A stretch of 64,000 bases of DNA from Bacteroidales bacterium WCE2004 (GTDB lineage: Bacteria; Bacteroidota; Bacteroidia; Bacteroidales; UBA932). Where the stretch lies: the NCBI GenBank assembly GCA_900167895.1, contig FUZR01000002.1:62001-126000 (forward strand), in the 5' to 3' direction. The notes beneath the pieces were generated by a model that had not been told where the DNA came from, did not search any database, and worked only from the letters and a program-made list of their open reading frames with translations. Of the stretch, positions 31,870-41,214 are shown piece by piece (position 1 is the first letter of the stretch; each line of letters opens with the position of its first letter). A program made the translations under genes and the position numbers.

Positions 31870-32793
31870 TTACGTGCGTCTCCCGGCGAGAATGACGCCG
31901 AACAGAATCAGCGCGGAGCCGATACCTCCGGCCAGCGTCAGATGCTCGCCCAGGATGGTCATCCCGCCGGCCAGGGAGAATACCGGCATGAGATACACAT
32001 AGTTAGTCGCCGTGACGTTGCCCAGGCGGACGATGACACGGCTCCAGATCACATAGCAGGCAAGGGAAGCGACCAGCGCCAGGAAGAGGAGGTTGCCCCA
32101 GACCTGCGGCTGCGCGAAAACCGCGGGGTCGACCCGGTTTTCGCCGCCCGGCAGGAACGGCAGGATGGTCAGCAGGCCGTAGGCGAAGACTTTCCGCGTC
32201 GCGAAGAGGGAGCCGTATTCCTTCGACATCCAGCCCATGAAGAGGCTGTAGACCGCCCAGCAGAGGGCGGCGGCCAGGGCCAGCAGGTCGCCGCGCAGCG
32301 AGACCTGCAGGCGCGCGCCGTCGAAGAGCATCAGCGCCATGCCGCCCAGCGCGAGCAGCGTGCCGAACAGCAGCGGCAGGCTGCCGCGCACATCCTCCGC
32401 GGCGGCCGCGAAACGGTCGTGGCGCAGCCGGCGGTACGCCAGGCTGAGCAGCGCCGTCAGCAGCGGCGTGCTGCACACGAGGAAAGCCACGTTGGAGGTC
32501 TGCGTGTAGGCAAGGGCCGTGTTCTCCGCCAGGAAGTACATGGAGCCTCCGGCGAGGCCGAGGACGACGAACACCGCCTCGTCCTGCCAGTTGCGGCTCC
32601 ACAACCGGCGGCTGCCGGGCTGCCTGAGCGACAGCGCCCAAATGCCCGCGTACGCCATGGCAAAACGGATAAAGAAGATCTCAGCCGGTCTGAGACCGGC
32701 CAAGATCAAGACTTTCGTACTGATGAACGTCACACCCCAGACGGCCACGACGGCCAGTGCCACGAGGTGCACGAAGAATTTCGAACGCCCCAC
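31870..32793 (-). CDS. EamA/DMT-family transporter at the end of the arginine operon
   Basis: 307 residues with ten hydrophobic helices in two EamA repeats (VVAVWGVTFISTKVLIL in the first, LLALAAALCWAVYSLFMGWM in the second). DMT proteins often export amino acids or metabolites. The GTG at 32791-32793 starts four bases after the carB stop, so it probably belongs to the arginine operon and could export arginine or a related compound. That substrate is inferred from position only. Longer in-frame starts would overlap carB. Confidence 0.78.
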   Translation of the reverse strand: MGRSKFFVHLVALAVVAVWGVTFISTKVLILAGLRPAEIFFIRFAMAYAGIWALSLRQPGSRRLWSRNWQDEAVFVVLGLAGGSMYFLAENTALAYTQTSNVAFLVCSTPLLTALLSLAYRRLRHDRFAAAAEDVRGSLPLLFGTLLALGGMALMLFDGARLQVSLRGDLLALAAALCWAVYSLFMGWMSKEYGSLFATRKVFAYGLLTILPFLPGGENRVDPAVFAQPQVWGNLLFLALVASLACYVIWSRVIVRLGNVTATNYVYLMPVFSLAGGMTILGEHLTLAGGIGSALILFGVILAGRRT

Positions 32794-32797
32794 GCTG

Positions 32798-35700
32798 CTA
32801 ATATTCGTCCCAGCTCTTGATGCTGATCGCATCCTGCGGAACGGCGCAGAAGGCGCGGATGTAGGCGGTCGCGAGCCGGCTGTTGGTGATTAGCGGCACG
32901 TTGAAGTCGATGGCCGCACGACGCATCTGGTAGCCGTTGCTGAGCTCGCTGTGCGTGAAATTCTTGGGGATGTTGATCACCAGCTCCACCTCGTGCTTGC
33001 GGATGAGGTCCAGCGCGGCGGGAGCGCCTTCCTCCTGCTCGTTGGGCCAGAGGGCGCGCTTCGCGGGAACGCCGTTCTCGTTCAGGTATTTGCACGTGCC
33101 GGCGGTGGCGTAGATCGTGTAGTCCTTCTTCGCCAGGAGGAGACATGCGCGCAGCAGGTCGGCCTTCTGGAGCGGGTTGCCGGAAGAGATCAGGATGGAC
33201 TTCTGCGGGATGCGGTGGCCGACGGAGAGCATCGACTTGAGCAGCGCCTCATTGAGGTTGTCGCCGATGCAGCCCACCTCGCCGGTGGACGCCATGTCGA
33301 CGCCCAGCACCGGGTCGGCCTTGCCCAGACGGGCGAAGGAGAACTGGGAGCACTTGATGCCGACGTAGTCGAGCTCGAAGGGATCGATGTCGATCTTCTC
33401 CGGACGCTGGCCGAGCATGCAGCGCGTGGCCAGGTCGATGAAGTTGACCTTCAGGACCTTGGACACGAACGGGAAGCTGCGGGAAGCGCGGAGGTTGCAC
33501 TCGATGACCTTGATGTAGTTGTCGGTGGCGAGGAACTGGATGTTGAACGGTCCGGTGATGTGCAGCTCGGCGGCGATGGCGGCCGCGGTCTTGCGGATCT
33601 TGGCGGCCGTGATGCCGTAGATCTTCTGCGGCGGGAACTGGATGGTGGCGTCGCCGGAGTGCACGCCCGCGAACTCGATGTGCTCGGAGATCGCGTAGGC
33701 GATCACCTTGCCGCCATCGGCCACGGCGTCGCACTCAAGCTCCTTGCAGCGCTGCATGAAGGAGCTGATGACGACCGGATGCTCCTCGGACACCTCGACG
33801 GCCATGTCGAGGAAGATCCGCAGGTCCTCCTTGCTGTAGCAGACGTTCATCGCGGCGCCGGAGAGCACGTAGGACGGGCGGACGAGGACCGGGAAGCCGA
33901 CTTCGTCGACGAACTTGTCCACGTCTTCCATCGTCGTGAGCTCGCTCCAGCGCGGCTGGTCGATGCCCAGCTTGTCCACGATCTGGGAGAACTTGTTGCG
34001 GTCCTCGGCGCGGTCGATGTCGTGCGCCGTGGTGCCCAGGATGTGGACGCCGGCGCGCATCAGGGGCACGGCCAGGTTGTTCGGGATCTGGCCGCCCACG
34101 CTCACGATCACGCCGTAGGGCTTCTCCAGGCCGCAGATCTCCATGACGGTCTCGAAGCTCAGCTCATCGAAATAGAGCCGGTCGCAGACGTCGTAGTCGG
34201 TCGATACGGTCTCGGGGTTGTAGTTGATCATGATGGCCTTGTAACCGCTCTTGCGGAGCGTGTTCAGGGCATTCACGCCGCACCAGTCGAACTCCACGGA
34301 GCTGCCGATGCGGTAGGCGCCGGAACCCAGGACGATGACGGTGTTGGAGCCGTCCTCGAAGGTGATGTCGTCCACCTCGCCGTTGTAGGTCATATAGAGA
34401 TAGTTGGTCGAGGAAGGGAACTCCGCGGCCAGGGTGTCGATTTGCTTGACATACGGGCGCAGGCCCAGGAAGGCGCGCAGTTCGCGGACCTTGGCCTCGG
34501 TCGTGCCGATCACGCGCGCGATCTGGATGTCCGAGAAGCCCTGGCACTTGGCCTTCTTGAGCAGGTCGAATCCGATGTCCGTCAGCTGCTTGCAGGATTC
34601 GAGCTCACGATAGGTGTTCTCGATGCCGGCCAGCTTGCAGAGGAACCAGCGGTCGATCTTGGTCAGCTCATAGATGCGGTCCACCGTGTAGCCGGCCTCG
34701 AAGGCGGCGGCGATGGCGAAGATGCGCATGTCCGTCGGATGGCGCAGCAGGTCGTCGAGGTCGTCGCGCTTGAACGGCTTGTTGCACACGAAGCCGTTGG
34801 CTCCCTGGCCGATCATGCGCAGACCCTTCTGCATCGCCTCTTCGAAGGTGCGGCCGATGGCCATCACCTCGCCGACGCTCTTCATGCTGGAGCCGATCTC
34901 GCGGGACACGCCCTTGAATTTATTGAGGTCCCAGCGCGGGATCTTACAGACCACATAGTCCAGCGCAGGCTCGAAGAAGGCGGGCGTGGTCTTGGTCACG
35001 GTGTTCTTGAGCTCGTGCAGGCCGTAGCCGAGGCCGATCTTGGCCGCGATGAAGGCGAGGGGATAGCCCGTGGCCTTGGAGGCCAGGGCGGAGGAGCGGC
35101 TCAGACGGGCGTTGATCTCGATCACGCGGTAGTCCTCGCCGTCCGGGCTGAAGGCATACTGGACGTTGCATTCGCCCACGATGCCGACGTGGCGGACGAT
35201 GTCGATGGCTTTCTTGCGCAGGAAGTTGCATTCGTCGTTGGTGAGCGTCTGGCAGGGAGCGACCACGATGCTCTCGCCGGTATGGATGCCGAGCGGGTCG
35301 AAATTCTCCATGTTACAGACCGCGATGCAGTTGTCGAAGCGGTCTCGCATGACCTCGAACTCGATCTCCTTCCAACCGCGCAGCGACTTCTCCACCAGCA
35401 CCTGCGGGGAGAAGGAGAACGCCTTGCGCGCCACGGTCTCGAGTTCTTCCTCATCCTCGCAGAATCCGGAGCCCAGGCCGCCCAGGGCGTAGGCGGCGCG
35501 CAGGATGACCGGGTAGCCGACCTCGCGGGCGGCCGCCCGGGCCTCCTCCAGGTTGGCGGCGGGATGGGACTTGATGGTCTTGATGTCGATCTCGTCCATG
35601 CGCTCCACGAAGAGCTCACGGTCTTCCGTGTCGATGATGGCCTGGACCGGGGTGCCGAGCACCTTGACGCCGTTGGCCTCGAGGACGCCGCCCTTGTAGA

Positions 35701-36001
35701 GCGCCACGCCGCAGTTGAGCGCGGTCTGTCCGCCGAAGGCGAGCAGGATGCCCTGCGGCTTCTCCTTCTTGATGACCTTCTCCACGAAGAAGGGGGTCAC
35801 GGGCAGGAAATAGACCTTGTCGGCGACGCCTTCGGAGGTCTGCACCGTAGCGATGTTTGGGTTGATGAGGACCGTCTTGATGCCCTCCTCCCGGAGGGCC
35901 TTGAGGGCCTGCGAGCCGCTGTAGTCAAATTCGCCGGCTTCGCCGATCTTGAGGGCGCCCGATCCGAGCACCAGAACTTTCTTTATGTTGGGGTCGATCA
36001 T
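32798..36001 (-). CDS. carB: Carbamoyl-phosphate synthase, large subunit
   Basis: 1067 residues with the duplicated ATP-grasp organisation: the first half begins KKVLVLGSGALKIGEAGEFD, the second NTVIVLGSGAYRIGSSVEFDW, and a C-terminal MGS-like allosteric domain follows from about residue 930. It makes carbamoyl phosphate from bicarbonate, ammonia and two ATP, feeding both arginine and pyrimidines. The start overlaps carA (ATGA). Full length and all major motifs are present. Confidence 0.97.
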   Translation of the reverse strand: MIDPNIKKVLVLGSGALKIGEAGEFDYSGSQALKALREEGIKTVLINPNIATVQTSEGVADKVYFLPVTPFFVEKVIKKEKPQGILLAFGGQTALNCGVALYKGGVLEANGVKVLGTPVQAIIDTEDRELFVERMDEIDIKTIKSHPAANLEEARAAAREVGYPVILRAAYALGGLGSGFCEDEEELETVARKAFSFSPQVLVEKSLRGWKEIEFEVMRDRFDNCIAVCNMENFDPLGIHTGESIVVAPCQTLTNDECNFLRKKAIDIVRHVGIVGECNVQYAFSPDGEDYRVIEINARLSRSSALASKATGYPLAFIAAKIGLGYGLHELKNTVTKTTPAFFEPALDYVVCKIPRWDLNKFKGVSREIGSSMKSVGEVMAIGRTFEEAMQKGLRMIGQGANGFVCNKPFKRDDLDDLLRHPTDMRIFAIAAAFEAGYTVDRIYELTKIDRWFLCKLAGIENTYRELESCKQLTDIGFDLLKKAKCQGFSDIQIARVIGTTEAKVRELRAFLGLRPYVKQIDTLAAEFPSSTNYLYMTYNGEVDDITFEDGSNTVIVLGSGAYRIGSSVEFDWCGVNALNTLRKSGYKAIMINYNPETVSTDYDVCDRLYFDELSFETVMEICGLEKPYGVIVSVGGQIPNNLAVPLMRAGVHILGTTAHDIDRAEDRNKFSQIVDKLGIDQPRWSELTTMEDVDKFVDEVGFPVLVRPSYVLSGAAMNVCYSKEDLRIFLDMAVEVSEEHPVVISSFMQRCKELECDAVADGGKVIAYAISEHIEFAGVHSGDATIQFPPQKIYGITAAKIRKTAAAIAAELHITGPFNIQFLATDNYIKVIECNLRASRSFPFVSKVLKVNFIDLATRCMLGQRPEKIDIDPFELDYVGIKCSQFSFARLGKADPVLGVDMASTGEVGCIGDNLNEALLKSMLSVGHRIPQKSILISSGNPLQKADLLRACLLLAKKDYTIYATAGTCKYLNENGVPAKRALWPNEQEEGAPAALDLIRKHEVELVINIPKNFTHSELSNGYQMRRAAIDFNVPLITNSRLATAYIRAFCAVPQDAISIKSWDEY

Positions 36002-37074
36002 AACAGGGAGATAAAGTCGTCAAAGATGAATTCGGTATCCTCCGGGCCGCTGGAGGCCTCGGGGTGGAACTGGGCGGAGAAGAAGGGTTTGGACTTGTGC
36101 CGGATGCCTTCGTTGGTGCCGTCGTTCATGTTGATGAAGTAGGGCTCCCACTCGGCGGGCAGCGTATCTTCCTTGATGGCATAGCCGTGGTTCTGCGCCG
36201 TGATGTAGCAGTTGGTCGTGCCGGCCTGGCGCACCGGCTGGTTGTGGGAGCGGTGGCCGTATTTGAGCTTGTAGGTCTTGGCGCCGGCTGCGATGCCGAG
36301 CAGCTGGTTGCCCAGGCAGATGCCGCAGATGGGCTTGCCCGTCTCCATCGCCTTGCGGATGTGCTCCACGGTGACGGCGCAGTGGACCGGGTCGCCCGGG
36401 CCGTTGGAGATGAACAGGCCGTCCCACTCGAGCTGGTTGAAATCGTAGTCCCAGGGCACGCGGATGACCTCGACGTTGCGGACGATCAGGTTGCGGAGGA
36501 TCTGGTGCTTGACGCCGCAGTCCACCAGGACCACCTTCTTGTCTCCCTGTCCGTAGCGGATGATTTCCTGGCAGGAGACCTTCGCGACCTGGTTCTCCAG
36601 GCTCGGGTCGGCCACCTCGAACGCACTGTCGTCGTCGGCCGGGACGATCTTGCCGAGCATCGAACCCTCTTCGCGGAGAATCTGGGTCAGCAGGCGGGTG
36701 TCGATCCCGTAGATGCCGGGGACCTTCTGCTCCTCCATCCAGGCGCCCAGGCTCTTGACGGCGTCCCAGTGGCTGTATTCTTCGCAGTAATCGGTCACGA
36801 TCAGGCCGCGGATGTGGATCTTCTCGGACTCGAAGCCCTTCAAGAGGCCACCGGCGTCAGACATCATCTTGGAAATGCCGTAATTGCCGAGGATCGGATA
36901 CGTGATACAGAGGATCTGTCCCTCGAAGGACGGGTCCGTGAGGCTCTCCGTATAGCCGACCATGGCCGTGGAGAAGACCACTTCTCCGTCGCAGGGACCG
37001 TCGTAGCCGAAGCTCCAGCCCTCCATTGTGCGTCCGTTCTGCAGGACGAGTTTCACTTTTTTGCGTGTTGCCAT
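35998..37074 (-). CDS. carA: Carbamoyl-phosphate synthase, small (glutaminase) subunit
   Basis: 358 residues. The C-terminal class I amidotransferase has the nucleophile Cys in GICLGNQLLG and the His/Glu of QFHPEASSGPED; the N-terminal CPSase_sm domain has GYTESLTDPSFEGQI. It supplies ammonia from glutamine to CarB. It follows argH by 16 bases within the arginine operon, so carbamoyl phosphate supply is co-regulated with the carbamoyltransferase step. Confidence 0.97.
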   Translation of the reverse strand: MATRKKVKLVLQNGRTMEGWSFGYDGPCDGEVVFSTAMVGYTESLTDPSFEGQILCITYPILGNYGISKMMSDAGGLLKGFESEKIHIRGLIVTDYCEEYSHWDAVKSLGAWMEEQKVPGIYGIDTRLLTQILREEGSMLGKIVPADDDSAFEVADPSLENQVAKVSCQEIIRYGQGDKKVVLVDCGVKHQILRNLIVRNVEVIRVPWDYDFNQLEWDGLFISNGPGDPVHCAVTVEHIRKAMETGKPICGICLGNQLLGIAAGAKTYKLKYGHRSHNQPVRQAGTTNCYITAQNHGYAIKEDTLPAEWEPYFINMNDGTNEGIRHKSKPFFSAQFHPEASSGPEDTEFIFDDFISLL

Positions 37075-37090
37075 ATAACAGTTTGATAAT

Positions 37091-38410
37091 CTATTTCCAG
37101 TCGGAAGCCGCGTCCATCAGCGCGGCGATCTTGTCGTTGCATAAGTTGCCCAGGCTCCCCAGGTGCGTGTGCCCCAGGTCGGAAGCGCGCAGCCTGGCGG
37201 GGTCGCCGCCCGCGTAGCGGAAGCGGCCCTCGTTGACCTCGACGCCCACCTGCCGGTAGGCCTCGCGGAACGGCGTGCCGGCGAGGGTGCGGCGGTTGAC
37301 CTCCTCGACCGTGAAGAGGTAGCCGTAGAGGGGATTCTCGAGGATATGGTCGTTGACCTCGATGTGCGCGAGCATGTAGTCCGTCATCTGCAGGCACTCG
37401 TGCATCAGCTCCAGGGCGGGGAAGAGGACGTCCTTGAGGAGCTGGTAGTCGCGGTGGTAGCCGTGCGGCATGTTGCTGCACATCATCGCGATCTCGTTCT
37501 CGCAGGCCAGGATCCGGTTGCACTTGCCGCGCAGGATCTCCCACACGTCGGGATTCTTCTTGTGCGGCATGATGCTGGAGCCCGTGGTCAGCTCGTCCGG
37601 GAAGTGGATGAAGCCGAAGTTGGGGCACATATACTGGCAGCAGTCGGCCGCGAATTTATTGAGCGTCAGCGCGATGCTGCCCATCGCGGAGGCCACGGCG
37701 CGCTCGGTGCGGCCGCGCTGCATCTGGGCGGCGACGCTGTTGTAGACAGGGGAGGCGAAGCCCAGCAGGTCCGTCGTCATCTGGCGGTCGAGCGGGAAGG
37801 AATTGCCGTAGCCCGCGGCGGAGCCGAGCGGGTTGCGGTCGACCACCTTGTAGGCGCCGCCCAGCAGGTACATGTCGTCCACGAGGGCTTCGGCGTAGGC
37901 GCCGAACCACAGGCCGAAGGACGAGGGCATCGCCACCTGCGCGTGCGTGTAGCCGGGCAGGAGCACCTCTTTGTGCTTCTCGCTGAGCGCCTGGAGCGTG
38001 CGGAAGACGGTTAGCACCTCGTCGCGCAGCGTGCGGAGCTCGTCGCGCAGGAAGAGCTTGAGGTCCACGAGCACCTGGTCGTTGCGGGAGCGGCCGGAGT
38101 GGATCTTCTTGCCGACCTCGCCCAGCTCGCGGGTGAGCAGGAGTTCGACCTGGGAGTGGATGTCCTCGACGTCGGGCTCGAGCGTGAAGTCGCCGGCCTC
38201 GATGCGCTCTGCGATGCGGGCCAGGGCGGCGTCCAGCGCGGACAGCTCGTCGGCCGTCAGCAGGCCGATGCGCTCCAGCATCTTGATGTGCGCCCGGGAG
38301 CCCTGCACGTCGTAGCGCGCCAGCCGGAGGTCCAGCACGCGGTCGTTGCCGACCGTGAAGCGGTCGACGGCCTCGGTTGCAGAAGTGCCTTTATTCCAAA
38401 GAGTTGCCAT
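37091..38410 (-). CDS. argH: Argininosuccinate lyase
   Basis: 439 residues of the fumarase/aspartase superfamily with the signature GSSIMPHKKNPD and EDIHSQVELLLT near residue 87. It splits argininosuccinate to arginine and fumarate, the final step. ATG at 38408-38410 matches the family N-terminus (MATLWNKG) and overlaps the deacylase gene by 20 bases. Confidence 0.96.
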   Translation of the reverse strand: MATLWNKGTSATEAVDRFTVGNDRVLDLRLARYDVQGSRAHIKMLERIGLLTADELSALDAALARIAERIEAGDFTLEPDVEDIHSQVELLLTRELGEVGKKIHSGRSRNDQVLVDLKLFLRDELRTLRDEVLTVFRTLQALSEKHKEVLLPGYTHAQVAMPSSFGLWFGAYAEALVDDMYLLGGAYKVVDRNPLGSAAGYGNSFPLDRQMTTDLLGFASPVYNSVAAQMQRGRTERAVASAMGSIALTLNKFAADCCQYMCPNFGFIHFPDELTTGSSIMPHKKNPDVWEILRGKCNRILACENEIAMMCSNMPHGYHRDYQLLKDVLFPALELMHECLQMTDYMLAHIEVNDHILENPLYGYLFTVEEVNRRTLAGTPFREAYRQVGVEVNEGRFRYAGGDPARLRASDLGHTHLGSLGNLCNDKIAALMDAASDWK

Positions 38411-39479
38411 ATAAATTCTCAATAAAAGCTATGTATCCGTCAATGCCTTCCGCGATCTCGCGCGTCAGGATGTATTCGTCCGCCTTGTGCGAACGGGAAG
38501 AGTCGCCGGGCCCCATCTTGACGGCATCCACCGGGATGCGCATCCAGTCGGATGTGGTCGGCGAGGAGAAGGTCTCGATGCCGAGGGCCGCGGCCGTGCG
38601 CAGCAGCGCCGAGCCGGGCCGCGTGGCCGACGAGCGGTTCAGGAGGTTGCGCGGCGAGAGCCGGCTGCGGCACAGCGCCTGCAGTTCGTCCACGATCTCC
38701 TGGTTGTCGTATTGTTCCGTCGGGCGGATGTCCACCACGAAGCGGCAGCGGTCGGGGATGACGTTGTGCGCCTGTCCGGCCTGGATCTGCGTGACGCTGA
38801 GATGGACGTCGCCCATCAGGGGAGAATGCTTCGCAAAAACGTGCGCGCGCAGCGCGGCGATGTCGTCCAGCGCGATGTAGAGCGCGTTGACGCCTTCGTT
38901 GCGGGCGGCGTGCCCGCTGACGCCCTGCGCCTCGCCGTCCAGCACCAGCAGGCCGCGCTCGCTCGTGGCGGCGCGCATGCAGGTCGGCTCGCCGACAAGC
39001 ACCCACTTGGGCCAAGGATAGCGGCCGGTGGCGAAGATGCCCTCCGGGCCGAAGAGCCAGCGCGTCCCGTCGGGGCCGCTGACCTCCTCCTCGCGCACGA
39101 GCAGGAGCATCAGGTTGATGGGGAGCTCACGCTCAAAAAAATGGCGGAATGCAGCAATCATCGACACTACACTTCCGCCATCGTCATTGGAACCAAGGCC
39201 ATAGATGATATCGGGATCGTTGCCCGAATCATACGGGTCGCGGGTATATCCGTTGTTGACGGGGACCGTGTCGAGATGCGCATCGAGGGCGAGGGTCGGC
39301 CTGGCGGGATCGAAATGGCGGTTGACGGCGACGATATTGCCGTTGAACCGCTCGCAGCGGATGCCGGCCGACTCCAGGAAAGAAGCAACGCAGGCGGCGA
39401 CGTCCGATTCTTGCCCGGAGAGGGAAGGGATACGGACCATCTGCCGCAGAAGCTCTATGGATTGTTCGTGCAAACTCAT
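38391..39479 (-). CDS. argE: M20 deacylase of N-acylcitrulline/ornithine (ArgE-like)
   Basis: 362 residues of the M20 metallopeptidase family. Metal ligands are seen in DAHLDTVP, GSNDDGGS, REEEVSG and VGEPT; a dimerisation domain lies between about residues 165 and 270. In this pathway, which lacks argJ and carries an N-acylornithine carbamoyltransferase, the enzyme probably removes the acyl group from N-succinylcitrulline to give citrulline. It is flanked by argB and argH with overlaps on both sides. Confidence 0.88.
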   Translation of the reverse strand: MSLHEQSIELLRQMVRIPSLSGQESDVAACVASFLESAGIRCERFNGNIVAVNRHFDPARPTLALDAHLDTVPVNNGYTRDPYDSGNDPDIIYGLGSNDDGGSVVSMIAAFRHFFERELPINLMLLLVREEEVSGPDGTRWLFGPEGIFATGRYPWPKWVLVGEPTCMRAATSERGLLVLDGEAQGVSGHAARNEGVNALYIALDDIAALRAHVFAKHSPLMGDVHLSVTQIQAGQAHNVIPDRCRFVVDIRPTEQYDNQEIVDELQALCRSRLSPRNLLNRSSATRPGSALLRTAAALGIETFSSPTTSDWMRIPVDAVKMGPGDSSRSHKADEYILTREIAEGIDGYIAFIENLYGNSLE

Positions 39480-40255
39480 ATCTTCAATTCCGTGCCGCCT
39501 GGCTCCAACAGGCGCGCTGCGTTGCGGATGACTACGCCGGCGGCACCATCCCGCAGTGCCTGGAACGCATTGTCGAGTTTGGGAATCATCCCTTCGACGA
39601 CGCGTCCTTCGGCTTTCAGACGCCCGTAGGCGTCCGGATCTAGGAGGGGGATTACGCTCTGCTCGTCATTCCGGTCACAAAGTACGCCATTTTTCTCGAA
39701 ACAATAAAATAATTTTGCACCCAAGGCGACAGAAATTGCAGATGCCATCGTGTCGGCATTGGTATTGAGCAGCTGACCGGCCCCGTCGTGGTTGATCGCG
39801 CAGAAGACCGGGGTCAGCCCCGCGTCGAGCAGCTGCCTGACGAAAGGCACGTTGACGCTCGCAGCCGTGACGTCGCCCACGAAGCCGAAATCCACCTTCG
39901 TGACGCCGTCGGAGAGGGTTTTGGGCGCGCGTTTGCGGGCCGTGACCGCGCCGCCGTCGCAGCCGGCCAGGCCGATGGCGTTGCAGCCGTGCTTCTGCAG
40001 GCGCGCCACGATGTCCTTGTTGCACAGGCCGGCATAGACCATCGTCACGACCTCGAGCGTGGCCGCGTCGGTGACGCGCCGGCCCTCGATCTTGACGGGC
40101 TCCTGGCCCAGCGCCTTCTGCATCTGGCTGGCCTTCACGCCGCCGCCGTGCACGATGACCTTCGGGCCCGGCAGGGCCGCGAATTCGGCGCAGAACTGCT
40201 CCAGCGCCACCGGGTCGTCCACGACGTTGCCGCCTATCTTATAGAGAGAGATCAT
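39476..40255 (-). CDS. argB: N-acylglutamate kinase
   Basis: 259 residues of the amino-acid kinase fold. Motifs: YKIGGNVVDD at the start, VIVHGGGVKASQ for phosphate binding, IEGRRVTDAATLEVV, and a C-terminal GMIPKLDNAFQALRDGA. It phosphorylates N-acylglutamate, probably the succinyl form here. Overlaps of four bases on each side tie it to argF' and argE. Confidence 0.95.
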   Translation of the reverse strand: MISLYKIGGNVVDDPVALEQFCAEFAALPGPKVIVHGGGVKASQMQKALGQEPVKIEGRRVTDAATLEVVTMVYAGLCNKDIVARLQKHGCNAIGLAGCDGGAVTARKRAPKTLSDGVTKVDFGFVGDVTAASVNVPFVRQLLDAGLTPVFCAINHDGAGQLLNTNADTMASAISVALGAKLFYCFEKNGVLCDRNDEQSVIPLLDPDAYGRLKAEGRVVEGMIPKLDNAFQALRDGAAGVVIRNAARLLEPGGTELKI

Positions 40256-41214
40256 AAGCTTTCGAGCATCCGTTTCATTACGACCTGGGCGGACACCGTG
40301 CGGTTGGCCGCCTCGGGGATCACCAGGCTCGTCGGCGCGTCGATCACCTCGTCGGAGACGATCATGTTGCGCCGCACGGGCAGGCAGTGCATGAAGTAAG
40401 CGTTATTGGTGACCGCCATGTGTCTGGCGTCCACGGTCCAGCCCATGTCCTTGCTCAGGATCCGGCCGTACTGCGCGGGGTCGGTGACGCCCGGGCAGCT
40501 CCAGTTCTTGGCATAGACGAAGTCGGCGCCTTCCAGGGCCTTCATCTGGTCGTATTCGACGGGCGCATTGCCCGCGAAGGCGGGATCCAGCTCGTAGCCG
40601 TGCGGGTGGGTGATGACGAAGTCGACGTCGGCCGCGTTCATCCATTCCGCGAAAGAGTTCGGCACGGCCTGGGGGAGGGCCCGCGGGTGCGGGGCCCAGG
40701 TCAGGACCACCTTGGGACGCTTTTTCTTGCGGTATTCCTCGATCGTGATCAGGTCGGCGAAGGCCTGGCAGGGGTGCACGGTGGCGGACTCCAGGCTGAT
40801 CACGGGCTTGCCGCCGTATTCGATGAACTGCTTGAGGACGGTCTCGTTGTAGTCGAAGCCGCGGTCCGTCAGGCCCGCGAAGGAGCGGATGCCGATCAGG
40901 TCGCAGTAGCTCGTCATCACGGGGATGGCCTCGCGCAGGTGCTCGGACTTGTCGCCGTCCATCACCACGCCCATCTCGGTCTCCAGTTTCCAGCTGTCCT
41001 GGCCGATGTTGAGCACGATGGGGCTCATGCCGAGGTTGATCGCAGCCTTCTGGCTGCTCAGGCGCGTGCGCAGGCTGCTGTTGAAGAAGACCAGCATGAT
41101 GGTCTTGTTCTCGCCCAGGTGCTTCCACGCATAGGGCGTGGCTTTCACCTGCTTCGCTTCCTCGAGCGCTGCGCCGAGGTCGCCGATGTCGCTGACGTGG
41201 AAGAATGTTTTCAT
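40252..41214 (-). CDS. argF': N-succinylornithine carbamoyltransferase
   Basis: 320 residues. Carbamoyl-phosphate motif FFNSSLRTR, HPCQAFAD and the C-terminal HCLPVRRN are present, together with the long TWAPHPRALPQAVPNSFAEW segment seen in Bacteroides N-succinylornithine carbamoyltransferase. From memory of published work, residue 90 (Pro in B. fragilis, Glu in the Xanthomonas acetyl enzyme) sets the acyl specificity. Here it is Ser90 in DGDKSEHL, a substitution reported to give succinyl preference. The product is N-succinylcitrulline. It overlaps argD and argB by four bases each. Confidence 0.9.
   Translation of the reverse strand: MKTFFHVSDIGDLGAALEEAKQVKATPYAWKHLGENKTIMLVFFNSSLRTRLSSQKAAINLGMSPIVLNIGQDSWKLETEMGVVMDGDKSEHLREAIPVMTSYCDLIGIRSFAGLTDRGFDYNETVLKQFIEYGGKPVISLESATVHPCQAFADLITIEEYRKKKRPKVVLTWAPHPRALPQAVPNSFAEWMNAADVDFVITHPHGYELDPAFAGNAPVEYDQMKALEGADFVYAKNWSCPGVTDPAQYGRILSKDMGWTVDARHMAVTNNAYFMHCLPVRRNMIVSDEVIDAPTSLVIPEAANRTVSAQVVMKRMLESL

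Noticed and set aside
32951..36142. Very long open frame of 1063 codons opposite carB
   Set aside because: It is the antisense shadow of a GC-rich gene with strongly biased third positions. Its translation is low-complexity (Leu/Val/Asp/His-rich) and carB is complete with all motifs.
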